Assembly (NCBI GenBank): GCA_030037875.1
Contig: JASHPV010000161.1
Coordinates: 1 to 21,066, forward strand
Direction of reading: 5' to 3'
Source: Thermoplasmata archaeon
GTDB lineage: Archaea > Thermoplasmatota > Thermoplasmata > Lutacidiplasmatales > UBA184
DNA length: 21,066 bases
Shown here: piece by piece, positions 13,893 to 20,563 of the stretch
How positions within the stretch are numbered: the stretch's first letter is position 1
Layout: each line of letters starts with the position of its first letter
The notes under the pieces: model-generated
Told to the model about the DNA's origin: nothing
What the model saw: the letters and a program-made list of their open reading frames with translations, nothing else
The model's database searches: none
Program-made: the position numbers and the translations under genes

Positions 13893-13899
13893 TATATAT
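13893..13899. promoter_or_regulatory. TATA box between epimerase and 74-aa protein genes
   Basis: TATATAT is the strongest A/T element in the 90-nt divergent gap. On the minus strand it is about 34 nt from the epimerase ATG (13862). On the plus strand it is about 57 nt from the ATG at 13953, which would give a leader near 30 nt. It is nearly symmetrical and could serve both directions. Confidence 0.6.
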
Positions 13900-13952
13900 C
13901 AGAACAGCCGCCTAGCTCGCTGGTACTGCGTTTTCTATCGGGGAATTGGACG

Positions 13953-14177
13953 ATGCGAACGTATGTCCGGATGATCTTCCAATCCGAGGGGTCCAACCCC
14001 CGGGACGTCCTGCGCGTCATGCGGGACCTCAACTTTGAGGAGTCGATGGGGATCCACGATTTCGTCTACAAGTGGACGAAGCAGCCTTCGATCGAGGATG
14101 TCTTGGAGCTGGTCACCGCCATGCACGGGCGCCTCAAGGGCCTCGGCGTGAATTATGAGGTCACCACCATCGCCTAA
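13953..14177 (+). CDS. Small conserved-looking archaeal protein (74 aa)
   Basis: A 74-residue soluble protein beginning MRTYVRMIFQSEGSNPRDVL and ending VNYEVTTIA. The predicted order strand-helix-helix-strand (YVRMIFQSEG, PRDVLRVMRDLNF, VEDVLELV-like helix, VNYEVTTI) with central HDFVYKWTK suggests a small alpha/beta ferredoxin-like or ACT-like fold. I do not recognise a named family. The frame stays open far upstream, but that part is antisense to the epimerase, so the ATG at 13953 was chosen. It is followed 24 nt later by the winged-helix-like gene, and the pair with the acetyltransferase looks like one transcription unit. Function unknown. Confidence 0.7.
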   Translation: MRTYVRMIFQSEGSNPRDVLRVMRDLNFEESMGIHDFVYKWTKQPSIEDVLELVTAMHGRLKGLGVNYEVTTIA

Positions 14178-14201
14178 CGTGCCGGAGGAAGAACGGACCC
14201 C

Positions 14202-14636
14202 ATGGGGGAGGACCTGGATAGTCTCGAAAAATCCCTCCTCCGCCACCTCCTGACGTATAGGGGCCACCAGGTCCGGTTCGAAGCGGACGCCCATACGACC
14301 GAGTTCGGCATCTACCGGTCCTTCACCGACCTCGAGGCCGGGATCCTCAAGAACGCCCTCCGACAGCTGGAGACCGGACGCTGGATCTACCGCCGCGTCC
14401 AGTACGTTATCGGCTTCAGCGAGCCGAAGCTGGTCTATTCGCTGACGCCCAACGGCTACCGAAAGGCGTTGGACCTTTTCGGCCCGGCCTCCGAGCCCGG
14501 GCCGGCGGCGCCTCCCCCTCCGGCAGCGACCCCGCCGACCGGACCGACCGCTTCGCTCGACCCGTCGGCCACACCCGCTCGGAAAGGATCCGCCCGGCGT
14601 CGGTCCCGCGACACATCACCCACCCCTACGGAATGA
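14202..14636 (+). CDS. Winged-helix-like protein with Pro-rich tail
   Basis: A 144-residue protein. Residues 6-92 look like a winged helix domain: helices SLEKSLLRHLL and DLEAGILKNALRQLETGRWI, then a wing-like pair YRRVQYVIGF and KLVYSLTPNGYRKALDLF, where the last piece matches the L-T-x-x-G-x-x-A end of many PadR/MarR-type repressors. Residues 94-144 are Pro/Ala/Ser/Arg-rich and likely disordered. A GGAGG site sits 13 nt before the ATG. The stop overlaps the acetyltransferase start (ATGA). It may be a DNA-binding regulator, but no conserved name can be given and the fold call is by pattern only. Confidence 0.65.
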   Translation: MGEDLDSLEKSLLRHLLTYRGHQVRFEADAHTTEFGIYRSFTDLEAGILKNALRQLETGRWIYRRVQYVIGFSEPKLVYSLTPNGYRKALDLFGPASEPGPAAPPPPAATPPTGPTASLDPSATPARKGSARRRSRDTSPTPTE

Positions 14637-15202
14637 TCGCCCAGGAGGAGCCCCGCGTCCTCGAAGGGCCCCGGATTCGACTCCGTCCGGTCACTCCCGA
14701 TGACGCCAAGCGGACCTTCAGCTGGTACAATGACCCCGAGATCGTCGCTCCGTTCGACCGGTTCAGCGTCGACACCTTCGAGGAGTTCGAGCGGTCGATT
14801 CGAGAGGCCGGGGGCGACCCCACCTCGCTTGCGCCCCGCTACGTCGTGGCGCTGCGGGAAGGAGACACCCCGGTCGGGTTCGTCGGCCATTACGTGCCGC
14901 ACCCAGTGCTGGAGACGATCGACGTCTGGTACGTCATTGGGGACCGCCGCGCTCGACGGCACGGCTACGCCACCGAGGCAGTCGGGCTCTTGGTGACGCA
15001 TTTGTTCGAGACGACCCCGCTCCCTCGGATGGGCGCGACGGTCGACGTGGACAACCGACCCTCGATCGCCCTTCTGGAGCGGCTGGGATTCAAGCGGGAA
15101 GGGGTTCTGCGTTCGGCGCTCTTTCATCATGCGCGATGGCACGACATCGCGGTCTACGGGGTCATCCGGGACGAGTGGGCGGCGAAGCCTCGAGCAGCCT
15201 GA
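14633..15202 (+). CDS. GNAT acetyltransferase, RimJ/RimL-like
   Basis: A 189-residue N-acetyltransferase. The start RIRLRPVTPDDAKRTFSWYNDPEI is typical of the RimJ/RimL group. The acetyl-CoA pyrophosphate loop is RARRHGYATEA (106-116), fitting R-x-x-G-x-A, and VDVDNRPSIALLERLGFKREG (138-157) is the conserved end of the domain. Such enzymes acetylate protein N-termini, ribosomal proteins, antibiotics or small amines; the substrate is unknown. The ATG overlaps the stop of the winged-helix-like gene by four bases. Its last 41 nt overlap the end of alaX on the opposite strand. Confidence 0.88.
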   Translation: MIAQEEPRVLEGPRIRLRPVTPDDAKRTFSWYNDPEIVAPFDRFSVDTFEEFERSIREAGGDPTSLAPRYVVALREGDTPVGFVGHYVPHPVLETIDVWYVIGDRRARRHGYATEAVGLLVTHLFETTPLPRMGATVDVDNRPSIALLERLGFKREGVLRSALFHHARWHDIAVYGVIRDEWAAKPRAA

Positions 15203-15923
15203 ACGGGACGCGTACCGCGCCGAGCGCGAGCGGCACGGGCGCGTCGAGGGCGATTTCTCCCACTTCGCGGGTCGAGCGCACGTGAGTGCCCCCGCATGGG
15301 CAGGCGTCGAGCCCCTCGATCTCGACGATCCGGACCGGGTCCACGTGACGCGGAAGCGCGACGAGACCCGACCGCGGCGTCGGGCTGTTCTCCCAGGCCT
15401 CCCGGCTCAGGTACCGGATGGACACGCGGCGTCCCTCCGCCAGGATCGCGTTGGCTTCGGTCGCCAGTGCTTCGGGCCGGATGTCCGCCGGAAGGGGGCG
15501 TTCCAGGTCCACAGTTCCGCCGGATCCGAACATGTTGGCCTCTCTCGTGCGCACGCCGGTCCGCTCGAAGATGAGCGCGCTCAATAGGTGCTGGCCTGTG
15601 TGGAGGCGCATGTGGCGATGGCGGCGGTCCCAATCGAGGGAGCCTTCGACCATATCCCCGCTCTGGAGAGCGGGCCCCGCCGGCGTGGTCGGACGCCGGA
15701 CTCGATGAATGGCGTTGGGGCCGGATTTCGTCACGTCCACGACGGTGTACGGCGGGCCCGAGCGCGGGGTCAGGACGCCATGGTCCGCCTGTTGCCCGCC
15801 TCCGGCCGGATAGAAGAACGTCCGGTCCAGGACGACTCCCCCGGGAGGGAGCGCGACCACTTTGGCGACGAACTGGCGTGTATAGGCCGCGTCCATGTCG
15901 GCGAGATAAGCGAGCTCGGTCAC
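15162..15923 (-). CDS. alaX: Alanyl-tRNA editing protein AlaX
   Basis: A 253-residue stand-alone editing domain that hydrolyses Ser (or Gly) mischarged on tRNA-Ala. FYPAGGGQQADHG (37-49) and the zinc site H108-x-x-x-H112 (HTGQHLLSA) plus C210-G-G-T-H214 are the editing-domain hallmarks shared with AlaRS. The length and the N-terminal Gly-rich segment match the AlaX-M type. The start is GTG at 15923, giving TELAYLADMDAAYTRQF, which resembles the family N-terminus better than the internal ATG at 15896. The 3' end overlaps the acetyltransferase gene. It is divergent from PCNA. Confidence 0.93.
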   Translation of the reverse strand: MTELAYLADMDAAYTRQFVAKVVALPPGGVVLDRTFFYPAGGGQQADHGVLTPRSGPPYTVVDVTKSGPNAIHRVRRPTTPAGPALQSGDMVEGSLDWDRRHRHMRLHTGQHLLSALIFERTGVRTREANMFGSGGTVDLERPLPADIRPEALATEANAILAEGRRVSIRYLSREAWENSPTPRSGLVALPRHVDPVRIVEIEGLDACPCGGTHVRSTREVGEIALDAPVPLALGAVRVPFRLLEASPPTRPG

Positions 15924-15940
15924 GTGGCTTCCGGCCTAGT

Positions 15941-15967
15941 GGGGCGGAGGCAAGAGGATTCCGCCCC
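15941..15967. repeat. Inverted repeat in the alaX/PCNA divergent spacer
   Basis: GGGGCGGA (15941-15948) and TCCGCCCC (15960-15967) form a perfect eight-base inverted repeat around an 11-nt A/G-rich centre. It lies 18-44 nt before the alaX GTG, where its TATA/BRE should be, and no clear TATA box is seen there. It could be an operator or simply GC-rich chance. Confidence 0.35.
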
Positions 15968-16006
15968 TACAAGGCCCGGACGGGCACGATTCTACGCCGA
16001 GAGCAC

Positions 16007-16030
16007 CCGCCGCGCGGCGGAACCCTTTTA
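16007..16030 (+). promoter_or_regulatory. PCNA promoter: 14-bp palindrome plus TATA-like element
   Basis: TTTTA (16026-16030) is centred about 36 nt before the PCNA ATG at 16064 and is the likely TATA element. A perfect 14-bp palindrome CCGCCGCGCGGCGG (16007-16020) directly abuts it, at the place where TFB or a repressor would bind. The palindrome may be chance in such GC-rich DNA. Confidence 0.4.
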
Positions 16031-16063
16031 GAGGGGCCACCCATCGCGCGCGCAGGGTTTCCA

Positions 16064-16801
16064 ATGTTCAAGGCGAAGGTGAAGATGGAGGTGCTCCGGG
16101 AGGTCGTCGAGGTCATCTCGACGCTGGTCTCCGAGGTCAAGCTGAGCGTCTCCAAGGACGGCGTCGATGTGAAGGCCGTCGACCCGTCGCACGTGGCCAT
16201 GCTGGTGCTTCACGTCAACCGAGGCGCTTTCGAGGAGTTCACCGGAGAGGCCACCGACATCGGCCTCGACATCGAGAAGATCAAAGAGGTGCTTCGCTTG
16301 AGCAAGCCGGGCGACGTCCTGGATCTCCAGTACGACGGCGGCAAGAGCAAGCTCGTTGTGACCGTCGGCAAGCTGACCCGCCATATGGGCGTGGTCGATC
16401 CGGCCGGCATCACCGACCCCAAGGTCCCCAACGTGAACCCCCCCGGCACCGTCAAGGTGAACACCGAGGAGTTGAGGCAGGGAATTCGAGGCAGCGAGAG
16501 CGTATCGGACCACGTTACGCTGGAGCTGACCCCCGAGCATTTCATCATGCACTCCGAGGGAGAGACCGACCGGGTCGACCTCAAGATCCCGAAGGATGCC
16601 CTGCCCGAACTGTCGGCGAAGGAGACGGTGAAGAGCATGTACCCTCTCGATTTCTTCTCGAACATGGTGAAGTCGATCAGCACCGACGAGGTCGTCACGC
16701 TTCACGTGGGGAACGAGTATCCGCTCAAGATCGAGTTCAAGATCGCCAACGGCAAGGGAGACGGGTCGTTCCTCCTCGCGCCTCGAGTCGAAGAGGACTG
16801 A
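16064..16801 (+). CDS. pcn: PCNA DNA polymerase sliding clamp
   Basis: A 245-residue clamp monomer that trimerises around DNA and tethers polymerase, FEN1, ligase and other PIP-box proteins. FKAKVKMEVLREVVEVISTLVSEV, SKDGVDVKAVDPSHVAMLVL, the interdomain linker region around GITDPKVPNVNPP and the final IANGKGDGSFLLAPRVEED are clear PCNA landmarks, and the length is that of the family. The frame is open further upstream, but the ATG at 16064 gives the standard N-terminus and fits the TATA element. The thiolase gene starts two bases after the stop, an unusual partner for a replication gene. Confidence 0.96.
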   Translation: MFKAKVKMEVLREVVEVISTLVSEVKLSVSKDGVDVKAVDPSHVAMLVLHVNRGAFEEFTGEATDIGLDIEKIKEVLRLSKPGDVLDLQYDGGKSKLVVTVGKLTRHMGVVDPAGITDPKVPNVNPPGTVKVNTEELRQGIRGSESVSDHVTLELTPEHFIMHSEGETDRVDLKIPKDALPELSAKETVKSMYPLDFFSNMVKSISTDEVVTLHVGNEYPLKIEFKIANGKGDGSFLLAPRVEED

Positions 16802-16803
16802 TC

Positions 16804-18039
16804 GTGAGCTCCGGCGTGGGAGCCCCGACCGGCGCCCGGCCGCCTCAAAGTCCCCGTGTCGCCATCGTCAGCGCGGTGCGAACACCGATCGGCAAGTTCG
16901 GCGGTAACCTCCGCCAAACGCCGGCGACCGTCCTGGGTACGATCGCCGTCGAGGCGGCGCTGGCCCGGGCCCGTGTCGCTCCCGCCGACGTCCCCGAACT
17001 CGTCTTCGGGCACTGCATCCAGGCCGGCACAGGTCAGAACCCCGCGCGTCAGGTACTCCTCGGCGCGGGGATTCCGAACACCTCGGGCGCGGTCACGATC
17101 AACAAAGTGTGCGGTTCCGGACTCAAGGCCATCACCGTCGCGGCCGCGGAGATCCGGGCCGGCGATTTCGACCTGATCGTCGCGGGGGGAATGGAGAGCA
17201 TGGACTCCGCCCCGTTCCTCCTGCCGAATCGAATCCGGGAGGGCCACCGGTACGGACCCTTGACGGCCGACGACGCCGTTCTGCGGGATTCCCTTCTGGA
17301 TGCCTATGGGGACCACGACCACATGGGCCTGACCGGAGAACGGGTCGCCCAGCACTTTCAGCTGACCCGAGCCGAGGTTGATGCCTTCGCGTTGCGGAGC
17401 CATCAACGCGCCGCCGACGCGACCAAGGCGGGGCTGTTCAAGCCCGAGATTGTTCCAGTTCCTGGCGAGCGCACCCACACGGGCAAGGGTCTCGAAAATG
17501 ACGAGGGAATCCGGCCCGATACGACGGTCGAATCGCTGGCGAAGCTCAAGCCCGCCTTCCGGCCGGACGGGATCCTTACCGCAGGGAATTCGTCTCAGCT
17601 CTCGGACGGCGCGGCCGCGGTCGTCGTGGCGGGGGAGCCGGCGATGTCCCGGCTTGGACTCCGCCCGCTGGCGTGGGTCCACTCGTACGCCGTGAGCGGC
17701 GTGGACCCCGACGATGTGATGGAGTCCCCGATTCCGACCGTCAAGCTACACCTGGCCCGGACCGGCTTCGTTCCGGGCGATTTCGACCGCGTGGAGCACA
17801 ATGAGGCGTTCAGTTCGGCGTCGCTCGCGGTGCAACGCACCTTCGGCTTCACCGAGGAGCAGTTCAATCCCCGGGGCGGCGCGGTGGCGCTGGGTCACCC
17901 GATCGGAGCGAGCGGGGCCCGGATCGTCGTCACCTTGCTCCATGAGCTCATCGCGAGCGGCGGCTCGCTCGGCCTCGCCACGCTCTGTATGGGCGGGGGT
18001 AACGGACTGAGCATCATCCTCGACCGGCGGGACCTGTGA
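16804..18039 (+). CDS. Acetyl-CoA C-acetyltransferase (thiolase)
   Basis: A 411-residue type II thiolase of the AtoB/PhaA kind, condensing two acetyl-CoA or cleaving acetoacetyl-CoA. All catalytic parts are present: nucleophile C103 in NKVCGSGLKA, the N-E-A-F loop (HNEAFSSASLAVQR), H365 in GGAVALGHPIGASGARI and C395 in LCMGGGNG. It has an 18-residue Pro/Gly-rich N-terminal extension before VAIVSAVRTPIGKF; the GTG start two bases after the PCNA stop gives this form. Archaeal mevalonate thiolases are often of the SCP-x type and pair with HMG-CoA synthase; this one looks like the bacterial kind and has no such partner here. Its last 26 nt overlap cysS on the other strand. It could feed isoprenoid synthesis or fatty/branched acid breakdown. 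Confidence 0.93.
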   Translation: MSSGVGAPTGARPPQSPRVAIVSAVRTPIGKFGGNLRQTPATVLGTIAVEAALARARVAPADVPELVFGHCIQAGTGQNPARQVLLGAGIPNTSGAVTINKVCGSGLKAITVAAAEIRAGDFDLIVAGGMESMDSAPFLLPNRIREGHRYGPLTADDAVLRDSLLDAYGDHDHMGLTGERVAQHFQLTRAEVDAFALRSHQRAADATKAGLFKPEIVPVPGERTHTGKGLENDEGIRPDTTVESLAKLKPAFRPDGILTAGNSSQLSDGAAAVVVAGEPAMSRLGLRPLAWVHSYAVSGVDPDDVMESPIPTVKLHLARTGFVPGDFDRVEHNEAFSSASLAVQRTFGFTEEQFNPRGGAVALGHPIGASGARIVVTLLHELIASGGSLGLATLCMGGGNGLSIILDRRDL

Positions 18040-19249
18040 GGTCGAAGCCCAACAGACGCTCCAGCCGCCGATAATGGGTCCTCGCCTCGGGGATTCCTCC
18101 CCGCTCGAACCGGGGCACCGAGGCCTGGGCGATCCGGCGCGACCATTCGCGGAGCTCGTCGAGAACGGCATCGACCCCGATCTGATCTTCGAATCGGCGG
18201 ACCACTCGAGTCACCAGCCGGGCCAGTTCGGCCACCCGGAGGTTCCCGCCCTGGCCGGCACCCAGGGTGGCGCGGATGTGGCCACGGAGCTCGTCCACTT
18301 CGGCCTTGGCCCGGGCCGCCGCCGGTTCGTCCCATTCCAGCCGCGCGTTGTACCGCGGCGTGAGGTAGTACCAGCGGAGCGCGGTCGCGCCATACCGGTC
18401 GAGCGCATCCCCCAACGGAACGAGATTCCCCACGGACTTGGACATCTTGTGCCCGCCCTGCGTGACGAACCCGATGTAGAGGAAGCGACGCGAGAACAGT
18501 CGCCCATTGAGGGTCAGGGCCACGGCATTCTCGGAGTAGTGATGGGGAAAGATCAGGTCCATCCCCCCGCCGTGAAGGTCCACGGGCACGCCGAGGTACT
18601 TCCGCGCCATCGCGTAGCACTCGAGCGCCCAACCCGGAGCGCCGTGGCCCCAGGGACTGTCCCAGCTGGCGGCCGGTGGCTCCTGTCGGCGGAATAACAG
18701 GACACGGCGCGACCGGCTGTCCGCTCCCGGGGGCGGAAGGTTCGGTTCCAGCACGGCATGCTCCGAGAGCTCCCGCCCGACGGGGAAATTAAGGGCGTCC
18801 GTGGCAGGGTCCGGGTCAAAATACAGTTCGTCGCCGTCCCAGGCGGTCCGGCCGGTGCGCGTCAGCGCCTCGGCGTACTGAATCATCTCATGGATGAAGG
18901 CGCTCGCGCGTGGCGTGGCGTGGGCCGGCAGCAAGCCGAGCCGATGGAAGTCCGCGAGAAACCGGCGTTCCTCCCGCCGAGCCAGCTCGCGCCAGGTCAA
19001 GCCGAGCGCGATGGCCCGTTCCGTGACCTTGTCTTCGAAGTCCGTGATGTTCATCACGTGCCGAACGGGCTGCCCCTGGTCGCGGAAATAACGGCGGAGC
19101 AGGTCGAAGTAGAGGTAGTTCCGGCCGTGGCCGACGTGGGCCCGCGCATAGATGGTCGGTCCGCAGATGTACATGGTCAAGGGTCGGGACTTCGGTCGGG
19201 GCACGGCCTGAAGCCTCCCGGTCAACGCGTCTCGAAACACGAGCGTCAT
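18014..19249 (-). CDS. cysS: Cysteinyl-tRNA synthetase
   Basis: A 411-residue class I aminoacyl-tRNA synthetase. Class motifs are HVGH (38-41, the HIGH box) and KMSKS (268-272). The zinc ligands that select cysteine are C29 in ICGPT, C211 in LECYAM, H236/H237 in FPHHYSE and E240. The ATG at 19249 gives MTLVFRDALTG, the normal start; the frame runs 27 codons further upstream but crosses the TATA element. At 411 residues it is shorter than many bacterial CysRS because the C-terminal anticodon part is compact. Having cysS implies direct charging rather than only the SepRS route. It overlaps the thiolase gene tail to tail. Confidence 0.95.
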   Translation of the reverse strand: MTLVFRDALTGRLQAVPRPKSRPLTMYICGPTIYARAHVGHGRNYLYFDLLRRYFRDQGQPVRHVMNITDFEDKVTERAIALGLTWRELARREERRFLADFHRLGLLPAHATPRASAFIHEMIQYAEALTRTGRTAWDGDELYFDPDPATDALNFPVGRELSEHAVLEPNLPPPGADSRSRRVLLFRRQEPPAASWDSPWGHGAPGWALECYAMARKYLGVPVDLHGGGMDLIFPHHYSENAVALTLNGRLFSRRFLYIGFVTQGGHKMSKSVGNLVPLGDALDRYGATALRWYYLTPRYNARLEWDEPAAARAKAEVDELRGHIRATLGAGQGGNLRVAELARLVTRVVRRFEDQIGVDAVLDELREWSRRIAQASVPRFERGGIPEARTHYRRLERLLGFDLTGPAGRG

Positions 19250-19285
19250 CGCTGGCGGGCACCCCGGCGTCCTCGAAAGGGCCGA

Positions 19286-19294
19286 GGATATAGG
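19286..19294. promoter_or_regulatory. TATA box between cysS and the RAM-domain gene
   Basis: GGATATAGG holds the only A/T-rich core in the 95-nt divergent gap. It is about 41 nt from the cysS ATG and 55 nt from the GTG at 19345, whose GAGGGGG Shine-Dalgarno site (19331-19337) lies eight bases before it. The element may drive both genes. Confidence 0.5.
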
Positions 19295-19344
19295 CGGGCC
19301 CGTCAACTTCCGCCATCGGGTTACCTTCAAGAGGGGGTACCGCG

Positions 19345-19605
19345 GTGGCCGGCTTCCCCACCCCGATGGAAACGCTCTACCTGCTCGCCGAGACCGACGT
19401 CGGCCAACTCGAGGAAGTCATACGTCGGCTTCGGGCGATCCCCTACGTGACTGAAGTCGAAGCGGTCACGGGTCCTTTTGACCTGATCCTGAAGATCCAG
19501 GCCCCGCACATCAACGAGGCGCTCAACGTGGTCGTCCAGCGGATCCGGAAGGTACCCGGCGTCAAGAGCACGGAGACGCTCGTCGCCGTCAGTGGGGCGC
19601 CGTAG
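19345..19605 (+). CDS. Stand-alone Lrp/AsnC ligand-binding (RAM) domain protein
   Basis: An 86-residue protein made only of the effector-binding half of Lrp/AsnC regulators. METLYLLAETDVGQLEEVIRRLR, then VTEVEAVTGPFDLILKIQAP and VVVQRIRKVPGVKSTETLVAV follow the beta-alpha-beta-beta-alpha-beta plan of the RAM domain, with the G-P-F-D loop where amino acids bind. No DNA-binding helix-turn-helix is present. Such single-domain proteins form dimers or octamers and may sense amino acids or bind full-length Lrp partners. GTG at 19345 was chosen for its good Shine-Dalgarno site; an ATG at 19366 is the alternative. Its end overlaps the Cbf5 gene by 17 nt. Confidence 0.85.
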   Translation: MAGFPTPMETLYLLAETDVGQLEEVIRRLRAIPYVTEVEAVTGPFDLILKIQAPHINEALNVVVQRIRKVPGVKSTETLVAVSGAP

Positions 19606-20563
19606 CCGGCTCGGTCCGGCCGGCCCGCCGGTCAGCGTCCCAGAGCCGCTCGTAATCCGCCGAATCGACCATAACGCGCCGGCTCTCGATGACCCACCCG
19701 TGCGGCCGACTCGAGAACCGGTCCGAGGCCACCTGGGCTTCGCCGATGCCAAGGAACGCGCCGTCTGGCGCGATCAGCACGACCTGGGCTCCCTCCGGAA
19801 AGGGCCGGGATATCGAGCGGATACCTCCTCTTGCCACGCCCGCTCCGTGGGCGACCGCCGCCGCGGCGCCGGGCTTCAGGAGGACCTGGGGGAACTCCCG
19901 GCGGACCTCCTCGATCGGATGCAGCAATTGGAGCAGGGCGTCCGGAGGGCCGTGCCGTGCCTCCGCCACCGCGTCGGCCAAGCCGTGGAGCGTGGTGGCC
20001 TGAGCCTCCTTGAATGGGCCGGTACCCACGCGTCGGAGCTCGGCGAGGTGGGCCCCCACGCCCAGCGCCTCTCCCAGGTCCACCGCGAGGGACCGGATGT
20101 ACGTTCCGGATTCGCATGTCACGTCCAGCAGCAGGTAAGGTCCCTCTCGTTCCAGCAGCGTCAGCCGGTAGATGGTACGGATGCGACGCTCCCGCCGAAC
20201 CGCCGACCGGACGGGTGGGGTCTGAAAGATCGGTCCCTGAAACTCCGCCAGGACGGCAGAGAGCTCAGCCGCCGGCACACGGCCGTGGAGGTCGACCACG
20301 GCCACGTACCGCTTCGGGAAGTCGAGCAGGAGGGGGAGGAGCTTGAGCGCCGGGCCGACGCCGACCCATAGCAGGCCCGATACGTGCGGGTCCAGCGTTC
20401 CGGCATGCCCGGCCCGCTCGACACCGAGCAGGTCGCGCACCCAGGCCGCCACCTGATGCGAGGTCGGACCGCGCGGTTTGTCGACTAGCAGAAAGGCGCC
20501 CTGAGCGATTCGTTCCTGGATCACCGCGGGGAAGGGCGGGGCTGTGAGGTCCGTGCCGTTCAT
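19589..20563 (-). CDS. cbf5: tRNA/rRNA pseudouridine synthase Cbf5/TruB
   Basis: A 324-residue pseudouridine synthase. The TruB-family start LLVDKPRGPTSHQVAAWVRDLLG leads to the catalytic loop RAGHAGTLDPHVSGLL (HAGTLDP at 53-59, with D58 the nucleophile). KRYVAVVDLHG, TPPVRSAVRRERR and CESGTYIRSLAVDLGEALG are further family motifs, and a C-terminal PUA domain (about 230-310) follows. In archaea Cbf5 works in H/ACA ribonucleoproteins with Nop10, Gar1 and L7Ae on rRNA, and alone on tRNA U55. Its ATG overlaps the cytidylate kinase stop (ATGA); this gene pair is common in archaea. Confidence 0.94.
   Translation of the reverse strand: MNGTDLTAPPFPAVIQERIAQGAFLLVDKPRGPTSHQVAAWVRDLLGVERAGHAGTLDPHVSGLLWVGVGPALKLLPLLLDFPKRYVAVVDLHGRVPAAELSAVLAEFQGPIFQTPPVRSAVRRERRIRTIYRLTLLEREGPYLLLDVTCESGTYIRSLAVDLGEALGVGAHLAELRRVGTGPFKEAQATTLHGLADAVAEARHGPPDALLQLLHPIEEVRREFPQVLLKPGAAAAVAHGAGVARGGIRSISRPFPEGAQVVLIAPDGAFLGIGEAQVASDRFSSRPHGWVIESRRVMVDSADYERLWDADRRAGRTEPATAPH

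Noticed and set aside
15878..16063. N-terminal extension of PCNA
   Set aside because: It overlaps alaX antisense and the PCNA promoter; PCNA proteins begin at the M-F-K-A-K seen at 16064.
19250..19330. Upstream extension of cysS
   Set aside because: It crosses the TATA element and gives a non-family N-terminus; MTLVFRDALTG from 19249 is normal for CysRS.
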